A DNA stretch of 64,000 nucleotides from Metopolophium dirhodum (taxonomy: Eukaryota > Arthropoda > Insecta > Hemiptera > Aphididae). The stretch lies in contig NC_083565.1 of the NCBI RefSeq assembly GCF_019925205.1, forward strand, positions 19,000,241 to 19,064,240. Direction: 5' to 3'. Under the pieces are notes generated by a model. It was not told where the DNA came from and made no database searches. It saw only the letters and a program-made list of their open reading frames with translations. Shown piece after piece: positions 1-12,867 of this stretch (positions within the stretch are counted from its first letter, which is position 1; each line of letters opens with the position of its first letter). Both the position numbers and the translations under genes were made by a program.

Positions 1-1650
1 TGTTGGTAATAATTAATACCAAAATATAAGACTTGATTTTATATACTTTCCATGTTGATCAAAACATTTTTGCTTGGTCAAAATGCTTAAAAATTGAATG
101 CAAGGTTCCTCATAAGTTTTTATTTAATATTCAAATTTTGTAGTTGAAAATATATAAAATTATTAATTTTTTACAGTTGAGATTCTAACATTTAATACTA
201 CTCCTCATGACTCATGAATACGTCTCATGAGTAGTTTCATACTAAAAAATATATAAACAATTTTTTTTTTAAACATTTTAAGTTTAAATTTGGACAAAAT
301 TGTAATATATTCAAACAAAGAAGATCAATTTTAGTTATTTCACTGTAACTTAAAATTATTATTATCGTGGGGACTTGAAACTTTTACATAAGATATTATT
401 ATTTAATACATTTTAATTACACAATGACATTTTCAAAAAATTTAGATAAGGTTTTAAAATAAAATTAATAACAATATTATACAGTATGTAAATTAATTAG
501 AAAATTAGTAGTTAGTACTTTTAATTCAAAATATAATGCAGATATTGTAGTTCAGTTTTTCAATGTAATATAATGACTTAATAGCCAGGGCCGTGGCAAG
601 AGAGCATTATGTACCCACGTATTCTTGTATTACCTAAATATACTTTTTCAATTCCTCGATATTTCTAAAACTAATATTTTTTTTCAATGGATTTTCGATC
701 GTTTGCCTTTGTTTAAAAAGTCAGAACCTTGGCGTGGATTCGTTCTCTGTCTAAATAAACTAAACTAACATTTACCTACCTATACATTTTTTATTATCAC
801 TAAAATACCTACAAAATTGTTGAAAAAGAAAACAATAATAATTGTAAAAAATATAGTAGGTGGGTATCAAGTGAAATAGTGAGTAGTATACATCATTTGG
901 GTTTAAAGACCTTTTAGATTATTCTCAGCTGCTCGAGTGCCATTTCTATATAATACCTAGTATTCTATTTTATAATGCCTGCATTCTGAAGATAAGACTG
1001 TAAACATAGGCAAAAACACGGTTTACAGATTAATAATAACTAATTGTGCAGTGTACCGGTCAAGTTGAAGGGTAAACAAAAAAAAGCATAATACTTAAAC
1101 ACAAAATATATTAGCCAATGGTTTCATATGACTTCAAGAGGTATTGTGGTTTTGACCCATTTTCGTGAACGTTTAAATGCAATATTGGACCTGCAGTACA
1201 AAGTAGGTAGGTCCTAGGTATATATACAATTAGTACACTCTGATCACGACTCAAATACTACAATAGTATTAACTTTTTAATAACTTTGTAAAATAGATTT
1301 GTACAACCATAGTGTAGAAGGGGGTGGGGGGTGCTATGTGAAATTCTTACAAACAATAAATGTTTTGTTTAAGTTTACCTATATATTTCATGTACCATGC
1401 CGCTATATTGCTTAACTACGAAATAACGCTGTTTATAATACATTGTATTAATATAAGTAGGTACCTAGGTATATTCTTTTCGATTCTTGCCACAACATTG
1501 GGCATTGCGTAGCAATGTAACGATAAACAACACACAGTACAAAACATAGTTAAAACCAATATACAAGTGGAATGTTCATTCAGTATTTTGCGGACGGTCA
1601 AATGCACCATTTTCAAAATCGATTATATAAGACAGTGAAAACTTACAACT
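1..1650. other. AT-rich intergenic DNA, no gene seen
   Basis: No coding exon is supported. The stretch at about 60-310 resembles the dispersed ~0.5 kb repeat family seen more fully near 4.0, 34.5 and 41.3 kb: a run like 'gaatgcaaggttcctcat' and later 'ttggacaaaattgtaa'. A short G run lies near 1320. The ORFs that can be drawn here are AT-rich and unlike any family I know. Confidence 0.5.
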
Positions 1651-2640
1651 TACAAACTTACAAACACCATATTATTATACTAATGTACTATTTGTTAGGA
1701 CTCCAAGTCATCAGGTCGTATAGTTTGTTTAGTACCACCGGACCGAAGTTTGCTAGGACTACCACTTTTGTATACCTATATATAATATATATGTTATATC
1801 TTAATATGTACAGGACGCCCAATAAATACATGAGTATATAACCAAACGTTGTACTACTATAATGAAGATATATTATGACAATTTAAGAACAATAACGCGA
1901 CTTAAAGATTAAAATTACAAATACTTGGTCGATGTTTGCACTTTACTGGACGGCTTGTATATAGGTAATATATTTGTAGGTTCAACTGTCTGACGGATCT
2001 TCATATCTAAGTACCAAACGTATGCACTATTTATTTTGTAAGGAGTCAAGACGTCAGGTCGTATAGTTTGCTTAGTATCGACTGGCCGAAGTTTGGCTAG
2101 GACTTCCACTTTTGTGTATATATCTTTTAATATGTACAGGTGACCAATAAAGACATGACCTGCAAACGTTATACAAATATAATGTGATATATGAACAATT
2201 AACAATTGTATGTCATATCTATGATAATATTCAAGAACAACGTGACTTAAAGTTTTCAATTTCAATTATTTGACGTTGAATTTTGGTCTTAACTGGATGC
2301 CTTTCACATAATTTTGTAGGTTCGATAGTGCAAGCTTCGTGTCAACGCATTATACTTATATGAAATATTCGTCAGGTCGTATACTTTGTTGCCTGAACTT
2401 AGTTTTGCTAGGACTTTCACTTTTGTGTAAATAGTAAATACAATATAGTAACTATACACTTTATATATTATAAATGTACAGGACTCTCAATAAAAACATG
2501 GTCAAATGTTATGGAAATAGAACAAAGATATATACCTAATAATTAAAACGCAACATGACTTAAAGTCTTAAATTTCTAATATTTGGTTGATGTATTTGCT
2601 CTTTACTGGACGCCCTGTACAATTTTATGTAGGATACGAT
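1650..2640. repeat. Three-copy diverged tandem repeat, unit ~320-345 bp
   Basis: Three copies of the same ordered motifs follow each other. 'caggtcgtata' occurs at about 1712, 2055 and 2373, each followed by 'tttgctaggact' or a close variant, then 'cacttttgt', 'atgtacagg', 'caataaa'. A second marker, a 'gacttaaag' word followed by 'ctggacg'-like text, recurs near 1899, 2241 and 2560. Spacing is about 343 and 318 bp, and the copies have clearly diverged. The reading frames over this region are by-products of the repeat. Confidence 0.8.
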
Positions 2641-2760
2641 TACAGAGTTTGTCGTTCCACTGCACTAAATATGCACTTAGTCTAGTCGCTTGTGCATTGT
2701 GCACTGCAGTGCAGTATGCGTACGTATATAATATATATATGATGGTTTGATGCGTGGACA

Positions 2761-2961
2761 ATGGAAGCCCGAATTACTTCCGGTATGGAATTTATGAATG
2801 ACAATGTGTTACACATTAAGCTTATATTTTATAGTTTATTTTTTAAATTTTACTTAAACTTCAGTAACAGGTGTTTTCTGGAGCGCCCGTCTTATCGCAG
2901 TTTCCTGCAGCAATTACCGGACGTGCGGACTATAGTTGGAAGTCCTTTGGGCTTCCGGTAA
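2761..2961 (+). other. Unrecognised 66-codon open frame, doubtful gene
   Basis: An open frame starts with ATG and has a less AT-rich second half (about 2873-2955) flanked by an acceptor-like 'ttcag' and a donor-like GTAAAT. That half could be an exon or an old transposon fragment. I do not recognise the peptide. No neighbouring exon continues it in a way I can demonstrate, so this is listed only as a possibility. Confidence 0.15.
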
Positions 2962-3667
2962 ATGATTTAATTACACTAATGTTTCAATTTATATACGAGT
3001 AAATCTTTGTTTTTATTTTATTTTCGTGTATTACGATTGTTGTCGTTATCGGACGTTGTGAAAAAGGGGCCTACTCACTGCAATGAGCAGAGTGGAGTCA
3101 GATGGATGAAAGTATGAAACAAAGAAAAAATATAAATTTAGTTTTGAGTACATCATTTCAGCAGTGTGATCAAATAATTAAAACCTTACAAATGTATTAA
3201 TTTGACAGAAATAAAGACATTTTTTGAGTTTAATATTATTGACATTTTATAACCTACTTATACTACTCATAATTACGAGGTACACGATATCTTTCTGTTT
3301 AGTACAGCAGAGACGACTGCGACCGTATACGAAAAAGGTATACTTCGATACGAACAACAATACCTTTTAAAAATCTTGGGACCAAAACATGAAATATTTT
3401 TTTTTAGGAACCTCGTAACAGAAACGGATATAAGGTACCTACCTATTTTTTTGATTTAAAGGTATTTTAGTTTCAAATCCAATAAATATTTTTATTTATT
3501 CATAATGGATAGTAGAATTTTTAATCAATTGTAGTACCTCATAACTAATAACTAATAACTATAATAACTAATAATTATTATAAAATCGTAGAAGTGTAAA
3601 AGTATGTTTATCAATAATTATAGAATATTATTATTTTTGTTGTACCTAATAGTACCTATTATGTATC

Positions 3668-4900
3668 CTCAGTGGCGGATCCAAGGCTTAATTTTTATTT
3701 TTTTTTTTTTTGGTGGGGGGGGGGGGAAGCAGAGACGTTGTGTCAGCACGGCATATTTGAATAAATAATCAAATTTAATAATTAAAAAAAATTAACAAAG
3801 ATCGAAAATATTGCAAGGTTATGAAATAAGCAATAGCGTGACTTTCCGGTGAACTTTTTCTGTTGGATAGTGGTAAAAAAACTTGTATTGAGAACCTTCA
3901 AATAATATTTTGTATGTTAGTTATGAAAGAAAAAACTTCTATGAATTTCTAAGTGAAAAATAGTTTGAAAACTTTCGAAATTATGACGAATTTTGTCAAA
4001 ATTTGAACTTTAAATGCATACAAAAAATAATTGAGCCTATATATTATATATATATATATTTAACTTTCATTACTAAAATTTATAAAGAATCTAGCATTAA
4101 ATTGTCAGGCTTTTTTATGGAAAATGCATTATAATATAAATGTTTAGTAAACATTTCAAAGGTCTACGGTTATATTAAATGTTGAATTACCTACACCAAA
4201 ATAATAAAATCAATTTTTTCAAAAATTGGTTTTGCATAACTATAACCACTTTTTTTTTCTCTTTCTTGACATTTTCTAAAACTACTTGGGATTTTCAATT
4301 TTCAATTCCCCACACTACCTAACCAAAACGCATTTACGCAGAATCATTTTTCTATGTTTTTCAGTAATCTTAGAGTAAAATCACCCATTGCAAAAAAGAT
4401 GGAGAATAATATTTTTGGGGAATTGACATATCGATTTGTCTAAAGATTTTTTTGTTTATTTTGAAAGTAAAATACTAATTCAAAAAACAATAAAATATAA
4501 AATCGATAAGTCATTCCCTCAAAAATATTATTCTCTATCTTTTTCGTAATGGGTGATTTTATTCTAATATTACTTAAGACATAGAAAATTCTGCGTTAAT
4601 GCGTTTTGTCTATGTTGCGCGTGTGCCAGAGAGAGAAAACAAATAGTGCGCTGACGCCCATGACACCCTCTTAAGGTTTATGTTTATCATAATAATAATT
4701 ACAACAAGTACTATAGATAAGTACACGGGACAGTTCAATTAAAAAACCGCGACACATTTTGTACCCCCCGAAACGTACCTATGGGTTGCCTACCTTCAAA
4801 CATATCATAGGTCCTTATCATTGGTTCGACAACGTCGAAGGATTTCTCATATAGGCATACACTACGATTTTGGGGGGATCCGGATCCTATGTCGCAGCAT
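3668..4900. repeat. Degenerate DNA-transposon-like repeat block
   Basis: The block opens with 'cagtggcggatccaaggc', a sequence of the type often found at hAT-like element ends, followed by a T run and an 11-base-plus G run. It closes near 4875 with 'ggggggatccggatcc', a possible degenerate counterpart. Inside are a copy of the dispersed ~0.5 kb repeat (about 3960-4320) and a separate long inverted repeat (4324-4612). No transposase is visible. Boundaries are inference. Confidence 0.4.
4324..4612. repeat. Long imperfect inverted repeat (hairpin), arms ~100 bp
   Basis: The left arm (about 4324-4432) reads as the reverse complement of the right arm (about 4505-4612). Landmarks in order are 'aaaacgcattwacgcagaat', 'ctatgt', 'taaaatcacccatt', 'gagaataatatttttg' and 'atcgattt'. 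The arms differ by scattered substitutions and small indels, with a loop of about 70 bases. This is the shape of a foldback MITE or an inverted duplication. Confidence 0.75.
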
Positions 4901-5549
4901 TTTAACATTGACTGTCTCGTATTAATATCTATAGTATTTGATTACAAGTTACAATATAAATAATAAATATTAAAATATATAATAATTAATAATAGGTATA
5001 GACGTATATAGATAATAGATGACGATTGAAAAACGTTCATGTTAAATATCTAAAATATAATGTTGAAATTATGAATATTGACATTTTAACAACATTTATA
5101 TTTTATTACATATTATAATGCGTAAATAAAAATTAAGTATAAATCTGAAATCTGTATTATATTACGTTTATAAAAATCGGCCTTCGGGCGAATGCTAGCG
5201 TACTCTGGTGAGAAATTCTGAACGACTGAACGGTTCTAATTTTTGGCATCAACTATCAAGCATCATGGACCATGGTTCATAGCGTTGACATTTTAAAGAT
5301 ACGAAACGGCGTAACCTTATCTTCTTTACATCGTGGTTGTATTTATTATTTAGTAATATTTACATTGGTCGCCGCGTAAATGCGCAATGTGTGTTAAATG
5401 TTGATACTAATTGCTAGTTGATACCATTGTCCATTGATATCAAAAATTGTATACAAAATTGAAAATACAATTTCTTATTGCATTATTACATTAATTTACT
5501 ATAGAATATAGACTACAGACAAATTACATAGGTACTTTTTTTCAATAAA
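4900..5549. other. Upstream region of PRP17, no gene seen
   Basis: The first 250 bases are AT-rich. About 5170-5440 is less AT-rich and lies immediately upstream of the PRP17 start codon, so it probably holds the promoter and 5' UTR. No clear TATA box or other named site could be assigned. Confidence 0.35.
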
Positions 5550-8500
5550 ATGTTGAATTTAAAAGAATACGGTAGCAGTAGTGACGAAGAAGGTCTAACG
5601 AAAGATGAAACACCTCTAGAAACACCTTTTAATAATGAAATAAGTGTTCATGAATTAAGTGCAAAGTTTGCAGTAAATGCAGCTCCAAATGTTTTGCCAC
5701 CTGTAAGTATTTCAAATATCTATTAATTATGTACTGCTCAACTTGATTCTTACAATTTGTTTATTTAAAATTACTATTCGAAAAATTACATTTACCTAGC
5801 TCAAGTAGTAAATATTATATTGTATTGTACCCAGGGGTGTATTGGAGCGTGTACGGGGTTTACTCTTAACAATATTTTTAAAATGTATAATGTGTACACT
5901 TGAAAAAAATATTAATTTTATAAGTAGGTATGTGGTGGTTATATGGTAAATTGTGGGCAATGAGTATATTATTTATAGTTTGGCTTATTCTATTTTAGAT
6001 AGTATTGTTTCTTTAAATTCTGTGGTTACCCTCATTAGACAGTGGCATGGCGATCTTGAAATTTTTCAGAGGCTAGTCTTAAGCTGCGTACATACTAGAG
6101 CACGCACAGACCGAGCATGTGTGCTCATGTTGTCCGTTTTACAGTGTTGATGGTATGTCAACGCACAAGTGTTTTTAACACAGCGAATGCGAGCCGAAAT
6201 GTTCGGCTCGCATTCTTTGTGTGTTTGTTGTATTTGATAACGTCCATACTGAGCACATACGATGCACAACATGAGCACACATGCCCGGTCTGAGCATACT
6301 CTAGTCTTAGTGTTTACGCAGCTTTATATTTCACCTATCCCGCAGTACCGATAACCCGATAAAGGCATATTTGTAACTAGGTACCTATCGTAGTTATACT
6401 AAATTATCATCTATGGGCTATTACCCACCCTTCACCCCTTAAGAAACTCAGATGCGGCCGCCACTTGATTACTTCTTTTGTACACATTATCAATATTTAA
6501 TTGAGCAACAACACATCTTTTACCAGCTTCGTGCAAATGGCTTTGCTGAACTTATGTTGGCCTAATTCAGTTTTATACATGTAGTTCCTTTGTGTCAGTT
6601 TACCTAATCTTCTGGTAAGTGTATCATCAGATGTTCCAGGCTGTTGCCCTTAAAAGTTGGATAACAATTTCGACAAATCGTGAAAATCATACATGCAACT
6701 ATGCTAGTATACTACTTGATTGATTACAAACACAAACTGCTTACGTGTGATAAGATCTTAAAATGTATTACCTGTTTATGGATTTATAGAAGTAACAACT
6801 TACTTTGTAATTTATATTTTTTAAATTACTATTTTGCTCAGATGTATGTTTGTAAGAGGATACAAGTATACTACACATACAGGTATCAAGGTATGGCATT
6901 CTTTTGAGCTAAAAAAGGGGGGGGGGGCTACTCAATATGGTATCAATAATAGATGTTTGCTATTTGTAATTCAAATGTTATTAGCATACTAGAAAGGTTA
7001 AAATTTGAAGTATTCCTATAAATATGTAATTAGGTACTCTACAGTCCTTCAACTTTTCAGAAAAAGTCCTGATTCAATCTAATGTAATCCGGATTAAAAA
7101 TGTAATATTACTGAAAAATTGATCATACTCTATACCTATTTAAGTATATAATAACATCTCTATGGCTCTGATTTTTACTGCATATAATGATACTCCACAG
7201 TATTTTTCATTATTAAAATGTTTATTGCTTAATAATATAAGTTAAATGATTAAATTTACATAAATTATTATTAAATTTTAATTATGTTTGTAACTAAAAC
7301 TTTAGTAACCAAACCTCAGTAAACCCTATTACCGGCCCAGATATCTGTGCCTATCGGTTACAACATTCACTAAACTGGAAATTAATTACCTGGTTACAGT
7401 AATCATATTAGCAGAAATGATTTATTAGCGGTTAGGGCCGGTTACTCCTCCAAAACATGCCTAATATTATGACATTATGTTATATTTATATTTTAATAGG
7501 CACATGATACATCGGTTCAGTATCTTGATGTTGGAACTAAAGAAATCACTCGGAATATGAAGTATGAAGAGATTTTTACACCAGTCGCAGGACCAGAAAA
7601 TCCTTTCTTAACGCAACAACAAAAAGCGCCTAAGAACATGATGACTGGATTTGTTGAGAAAGCACATATTAGCGATTTCATGTTTGAAACTCAAAGAAGA
7701 ACATTTCATAGTTTTGGTTTGTTAAAAATAGATTAAAAACTAGAATTATTTTTAATTTTGTTTCTAAATATTAATGTATTGAAGTGGTAAACTATTTATA
7801 ATATAATATTAATATATTATTCTATTAACTGTACAATTAGGTTATGCTTTGGATCCTACAGTCGATTCCAATGAAATTATTGGTCGTAAGCCAGACGATA
7901 CCGATGAATTTAAAACAGTTTTTGAATCTGTGCCGAAAAGGCCAGCTGATAAAAGAAAACGTCATAAAAATGACAAACCAGAAGATATTGATGGATATCT
8001 AGGACCTTGGGGATGTTATGTTGATGAGGAGAAAATATCAAAACCAGAAGGAGTAAGAATATGTTTTGTATAATTAAAGCGTTTTTGAAATTCCTTAATA
8101 TTTACTCACGAGCCGCTACTGATTGTAAATCTCTAAACATAAAGAACAAGTATAAAAAAAAAAATGGTATTAATATTGGTTATTTTTACCGGCATTAGAC
8201 ATACAATTAGTAGTGACATGTAAACGCGCAACCCGCGATGAATGTATAACCATATTTTATTAAATATTTATTGGCGTATTGCTAATTGTTTGGTTATAGG
8301 AAGATGCTATTGCTATTGAGGAATTCCTTGCCAAAAAACATAAACGCGGCAAAAAAGTTGAAGATAAAAGCTTCAAAGAAAAATCAATTCTACATAGTAA
8401 TTTAAATTTAAATTTAAATTTATGAATTGAAGTTTTAAATTTAAAATTTTTTTACAGTTAAAGATCCTGTTGATTATCAAGGGCGTTCATTTTTACATAT

Positions 8501-9923
8501 TCCACAAGATGTAGGTGTTAATCTTAAATCAAATGCGCCTCCTGATAGATGTTTCCTTCCTAAAGCACATATACATACATGGCAGGGTCATACCAAAGGT
8601 ATATCAGCTATTAGATGGTTCCCGAGGTCTGCTCATTTACTTATGTCTTGCAGCATGGATTGTAGAGTTAAGGTATCTATTTAGTTATTTTATTTTTTAA
8701 ACTATTTGTGTGGTGTATGAAAAATATGATTTATTTTTTAGTTATGGGATGTCTATAGAGATAGAAAGTGTATTCGAACTTATATAGGTCATACACAAGC
8801 AGTCAGAGATACATGTTTCAACAATAAAGGAACAAAATTTTTATCAGCAGGTAGAGTATTATACTAATGTATTATGTATAGGATTTATTTTAATTACTAA
8901 TAAATACAAACATTATTATTTACTTAGCATATGATCGGTATGTTAAATTATGGGACACAGAAACTGGAGACTGCATAAAAAGTTTTACAAATCATAAAGT
9001 ACTGTATTGTGTAAAATTCAACCCGGAAGAAGAAAAACAACATTTATTTGTTGCTGGTACTGCTGATAAGAAAATTGTTTGTGTAAGTGAAAAATGTTTT
9101 ATATTTTTTGTTAAAAAAAAAAACAACAATTTAGTTAAATTGATAGTGTTAGTAATTAACATATTTAAACATGATTTTAGTGGGACACTAGATCAGGAAA
9201 TATTGTTCAAGAATATGAACGACATTTGGGAGCAGTGAACAGTATCACCTTTGTTGATGAAAATAGGCGATTTGTCACAACATCTGATGATAAAAGTCTC
9301 CGTGTTTGGGAATGGTATGCACATACATATTATACTACATTTTTATTATAATTAAACAGATTAACAAAAATTTGAAAGATTTTTAATTTAAACCTAAGAA
9401 AGGTATTTTAGTTGAAAAAAAACTAATTAATTATTTAAAAATTTTTTTAGGGACATACCAGTGGATATGAAGTATATAGCTGATCCAACCATGCATTCAA
9501 TGCCAAGTGTAACAATTGCACCAAATAAAAAATGGCTAGCTTGTCAAAGTATGGATAATAAAATAGTTATATTTTCGGCAATGAATCGTTTCAAAGTGAA
9601 TAGAAAAAAGAGTTTTTCTGGTCATATGGTGGCAGGGTATGCCTGTTCATTAGACTTTTCACCTGATATGAGGTAAAAATTACAAATTATTCATGTTTTA
9701 AGCATTGGATATTATTTAACTTTTATTATTTATTTATTGGTTTAGTTACCTAGTCTCAGGAGATGCTGATGGAAAAGTATTTATTTGGGATTGGAAAACT
9801 AGTCGTTTGTATACAAAATGGAAAGCACACGACAACGTGTGTATTGCTGCGTTATGGCATCCACATGAGCCTAGCAAAGTGGCAACTGCTGGATGGGATG
9901 GACTGATCAAATATTGGGATTAA
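5550..9923 (+). CDS. CDC40: Pre-mRNA-processing factor 17 (PRP17/CDC40), WD40 splicing factor
   Basis: This nuclear spliceosomal protein is needed for the second catalytic step of splicing. Ten exons join without a phase break: 5550-5702, 7500-7716, 7841-8052, 8300-8396, 8458-8672, 8742-8850, 8928-9082, 9181-9314, 9451-9672, 9746-9923. They give 563 residues, close to the ~580 of animal homologues. The N-terminal half (residues ~1-265) is low-complexity and conserved, with 'FGYALDP' spanning the exon 2/3 junction and 'FLAKKHKRGKK' in exon 4. From about residue 270 a WD40 propeller runs to the end: 'WQGHTKGISAIRW', 'HLLMSCSMD', 'VKLWDT', 'TADKKIVCWDT', 'DKSLRVWEWD', and a final 'AGWDGLIKYWD' right before TAA. 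All introns are GT-AG. Intron 1 (5703-7499) carries a palindromic MITE. The gene appears intact. Confidence 0.96.
6081..6324. mobile_element. Palindromic MITE (~244 bp) in PRP17 intron 1
   Basis: The left end 'aagctgcgtacatactagag' pairs with the right end, whose reverse complement starts 'aagctgcgtaaacacta'. Both arms then share 'cagaccgrgcatgtgtgctc' followed by 'atgttgt'. The centre holds a perfect 14-base hairpin, 'gaatgcgagccgaa' and its complement around 6185-6215, so the whole element folds back on itself. There is no coding capacity. The short flanks do not give a clear target duplication. Confidence 0.8.
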
Positions 9924-12209
9924 CAAAGATGTACAATGAATATATTTTGGGTATCTTTAGAACGAGTCACCTATGATTTGTGTCATAAGATTTTCAAACG
10001 TGTAATATATATATATATATAAGCAAATACCCTTTGACAATTATTATAATTACATTTTTTAAGAATTTTCTTGTATATTATTTCACATTTAATCCTATAG
10101 ATATTAGCTAGTATCATTGAGTATAATATATACCATATATATTCAATAATAATATTGATTTGGAGTAGTTTTATATATGCAATATGAGTTCAAATTTTTT
10201 TTTATATGTTACAATAATTATGCATTAAACAATGATTTTCAATGTAATATTCTAAGTATTGTATAGATAATATACAACTTGGATTGAAAGTTGAAAAATT
10301 AGAAAAAATTGTCAGTGACATATTCAGTACTTAGAGGATTATCTTGAAATTTGAAATGTATAAAAATTAAAAATATTTAGTTTTGTTCATGGTTGAATGA
10401 GATATAGGCCGTGACACTTCTGATAATTTTCAGTTGTTACACAATTTAAAAACAATAAATCTATAAAATCTACCTAACATTCATTCTTATGATCATGAAA
10501 TGAAGCTATTTACTTTGAATAAGATATATTTTGGGAATTTAACGTAATTAAATAAGTAAAACCTCATTTCATATTTAGAGATTGCAAGAGAAAGCCACTG
10601 TCATCCAACATAAAATTAGTTACAATAAAAACTATAGACCTGCAGAGTTGAATATTTTTATATTTTTATTTACGCTGTAAATAAATAAAAACAATAGAGA
10701 ACTCACATGCTATATTAAGTGCTGAGTGTAGTTTGTCATTGAGCATGTATCTGAGTTAAATTTGTAGACAATGGTTTATCATTGATTACAAAAAAATGGT
10801 TCCGAGTGAAGGGCTGTCTGTATATTAGGATATTTTGTATTTTTATATAATATTAGTAAATAGTAATACAGGTTGTTGCACTAATTATTGACAAATAAAT
10901 AATATGTCCTCAATTCAGGACTGACGTACCATATATATTAAAGGATGAACATTGATAATAGTTGCACGCCAGTATAATAAAAAATATATTAGAGCTAACA
11001 CTCAAGAATAGGGAAATAAAGATTCTTAATTATCATAAATAAGATAATAAGATATCAAATGTAATAAAATGTGTAGTAGGAAAAAAATATATAACATACA
11101 TTATGTCAGATTAAATGTTGTCTTCATATAATACTATAATAGTATAATACCTAATATTATGTTAGTAAAAATGTTTTGCGTCTTAAGATAAGATGCGAGC
11201 CACAATTTGACTACCCCTGATATATATATCGTTATTTGTTATTTATATTTTAATCAACAAAAGTCTGTAGAAATGTGGAACTTGCTTTTGCTATACAACA
11301 AAATAACAAAATCACTTTTGTAAATATTATCAATTTTTTATTTATTTTTTAGATTCCCCGATGAAGAAAAAATGGTAAATTTTAATCCTCTAAGTACTCT
11401 CTAGATCCAATATGCAACCAGAAACCAACCTTGAAGTTGAAGTTTGAAATTCTTTTATTGCTTAAAAGGGACTGACAAAAAAAAAAAAAAAAACGTAAAA
11501 CCAGTACATTCATGAATCATGGGGTCTGAAATCTCCAATTGCTGAAGACTATAAGATCATAATTCATAAAATAATATTAGTATTTAGTTTTTAAGAATAA
11601 TTCTAAATAATAAATATACAATTTAAAATACATTTTTTGAGGTAACATATCATCCACCAAATGGGAACCATTATATCTGTCACCTAATTATCTAAAACCA
11701 AGGTCCTCAGGCAGGAGCTGATCTAGCATTTATTGTACTAGGGATGCTCAAGAATTGAATTCTCTTGGGTACAGAGTATAATACTATAATCAATGATTAA
11801 ATATACAAACAGTTATATTTTACTATGATAATATAATACATTTAATTATTTCATGAATCTTACAATAATTGTATTCTTACACATAAGTCAACTATTTCAA
11901 AATTTTTTTCATATTACATTAAAATAGTTTTAAAAATTCACAAGATATATTTTTGTTTTCCAAAATTATTTTATTATTAGGAATGAGTATTTTTGGCATG
12001 ATTTCTTGATGCTACTGCTATGTAGCCTTCAATGAGTATATTAGAGTTGTTGGTTCTAATTTTTTTAAAGTCTTATTTAACCTTTTCATGGACATCAATA
12101 TTTTATTTGCATAGTATTCAACTTAATTTCCTTGCTTTCAAACTCCAAATAATTTGGGTTTGATAATACAAACAACAAATACTTTGTAGTCCACGAAGTT
12201 GTAGTGCTT
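9924..12209. other. AT-rich intergenic region between PRP17 and MOSMO
   Basis: The two genes converge here, so their 3' UTRs should lie at the edges. The start holds a short (AT)n tract near 10005. A pure A run of about 17 lies near 11478, possibly an old retroposed tail. Around 11715-11760 is text like 'ggagctgatctagc...ctaggg', which resembles degraded transposon ends. No coding exon was recognised. Confidence 0.4.
12102..12107 (-). terminator. Possible MOSMO polyadenylation signal (AATAAA)
   Basis: On the minus strand this reads AATAAA, about 103 bases beyond the MOSMO stop codon, the right place for a short 3' UTR. The hexamer is common in AT-rich DNA, so the assignment rests on position only. 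Confidence 0.35.
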
Positions 12210-12867
12210 TTAAAAATGGGGTAAACATACTTTTCCAGCAAATAACTCAGATATTACAGTTACCCAGAGTGACAACACAAATAAAATATATGAGATGCCA
12301 ACTTGATGACTATTTGGTAGTTGATATGGTTGACCGCCAATCTCTGGTATATGAAAACCCATGGGAAATACAACGGCAGCAAAACAAAATAGTACCACTG
12401 AAAAAATAAATAGTTGTAAGTTTATGTAAACTCTGAAACATATTCAATTTAACTTACTGGCAGTAAATCCTACCCAACGTGCATATGGTATAACATTTCG
12501 GTCCCAATGCGAAGAGGCCAGCAAAATTATGGTGGTAGTTATACATATACACCCAATGAAAATACTGACTAAAGCCAATAACCATTCGAGTCTCAGATCA
12601 GGAGTAAAACACACTTGTGGTCTGTTAAAGAGGGTCATACACGTCCACATCAAACCCAATCTGGTGTCACCTAGAAACAAATTATCTTAATATTAGGATC
12701 ACAAGAATTAATTAGGTACTGTATTTACTAATCCTGCTAAAAATAATTATGAGCTAATAATCACCTCCTACATCGGTTATGATCCAGTCAGGCATCGCCA
12801 AACTGACGATTGCAAATACATCGGCCAATAAGAACAAAGTCCCCGAAATAACAGTAAGTTTGTCCAT
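12210..12867 (-). CDS. MOSMO: Modulator of smoothened protein (MOSMO), tetraspan membrane protein
   Basis: Three exons join in phase: 12765-12867, 12458-12670, 12210-12397. They encode 167 residues, the same length I recall for the vertebrate protein. The product starts 'MDKLTVISGTLFLLADVFAI' and ends 'ELFAGKVCLPHF'. Highly conserved stretches include 'WIITDVGGDTRLGLMW', 'SHWDRNVIPYARWVGFTA' and 'EIGGQPYQLPN'. Four hydrophobic segments are visible: about residues 5-25, 68-90, 101-123 and 137-158. In vertebrates MOSMO attenuates Hedgehog signalling by lowering surface and ciliary Smoothened, working with MEGF8 and MGRN1; that role is transferred by homology. It is convergent with PRP17 and divergent from the CG-rich region at 14 kb. 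No defects are seen. Confidence 0.95.

Noticed and set aside
1915..2265. 116-codon minus-strand frame
   Set aside because: It lies within the three-copy tandem repeat; the peptide is unrecognised and the frame is not kept in the other copies.
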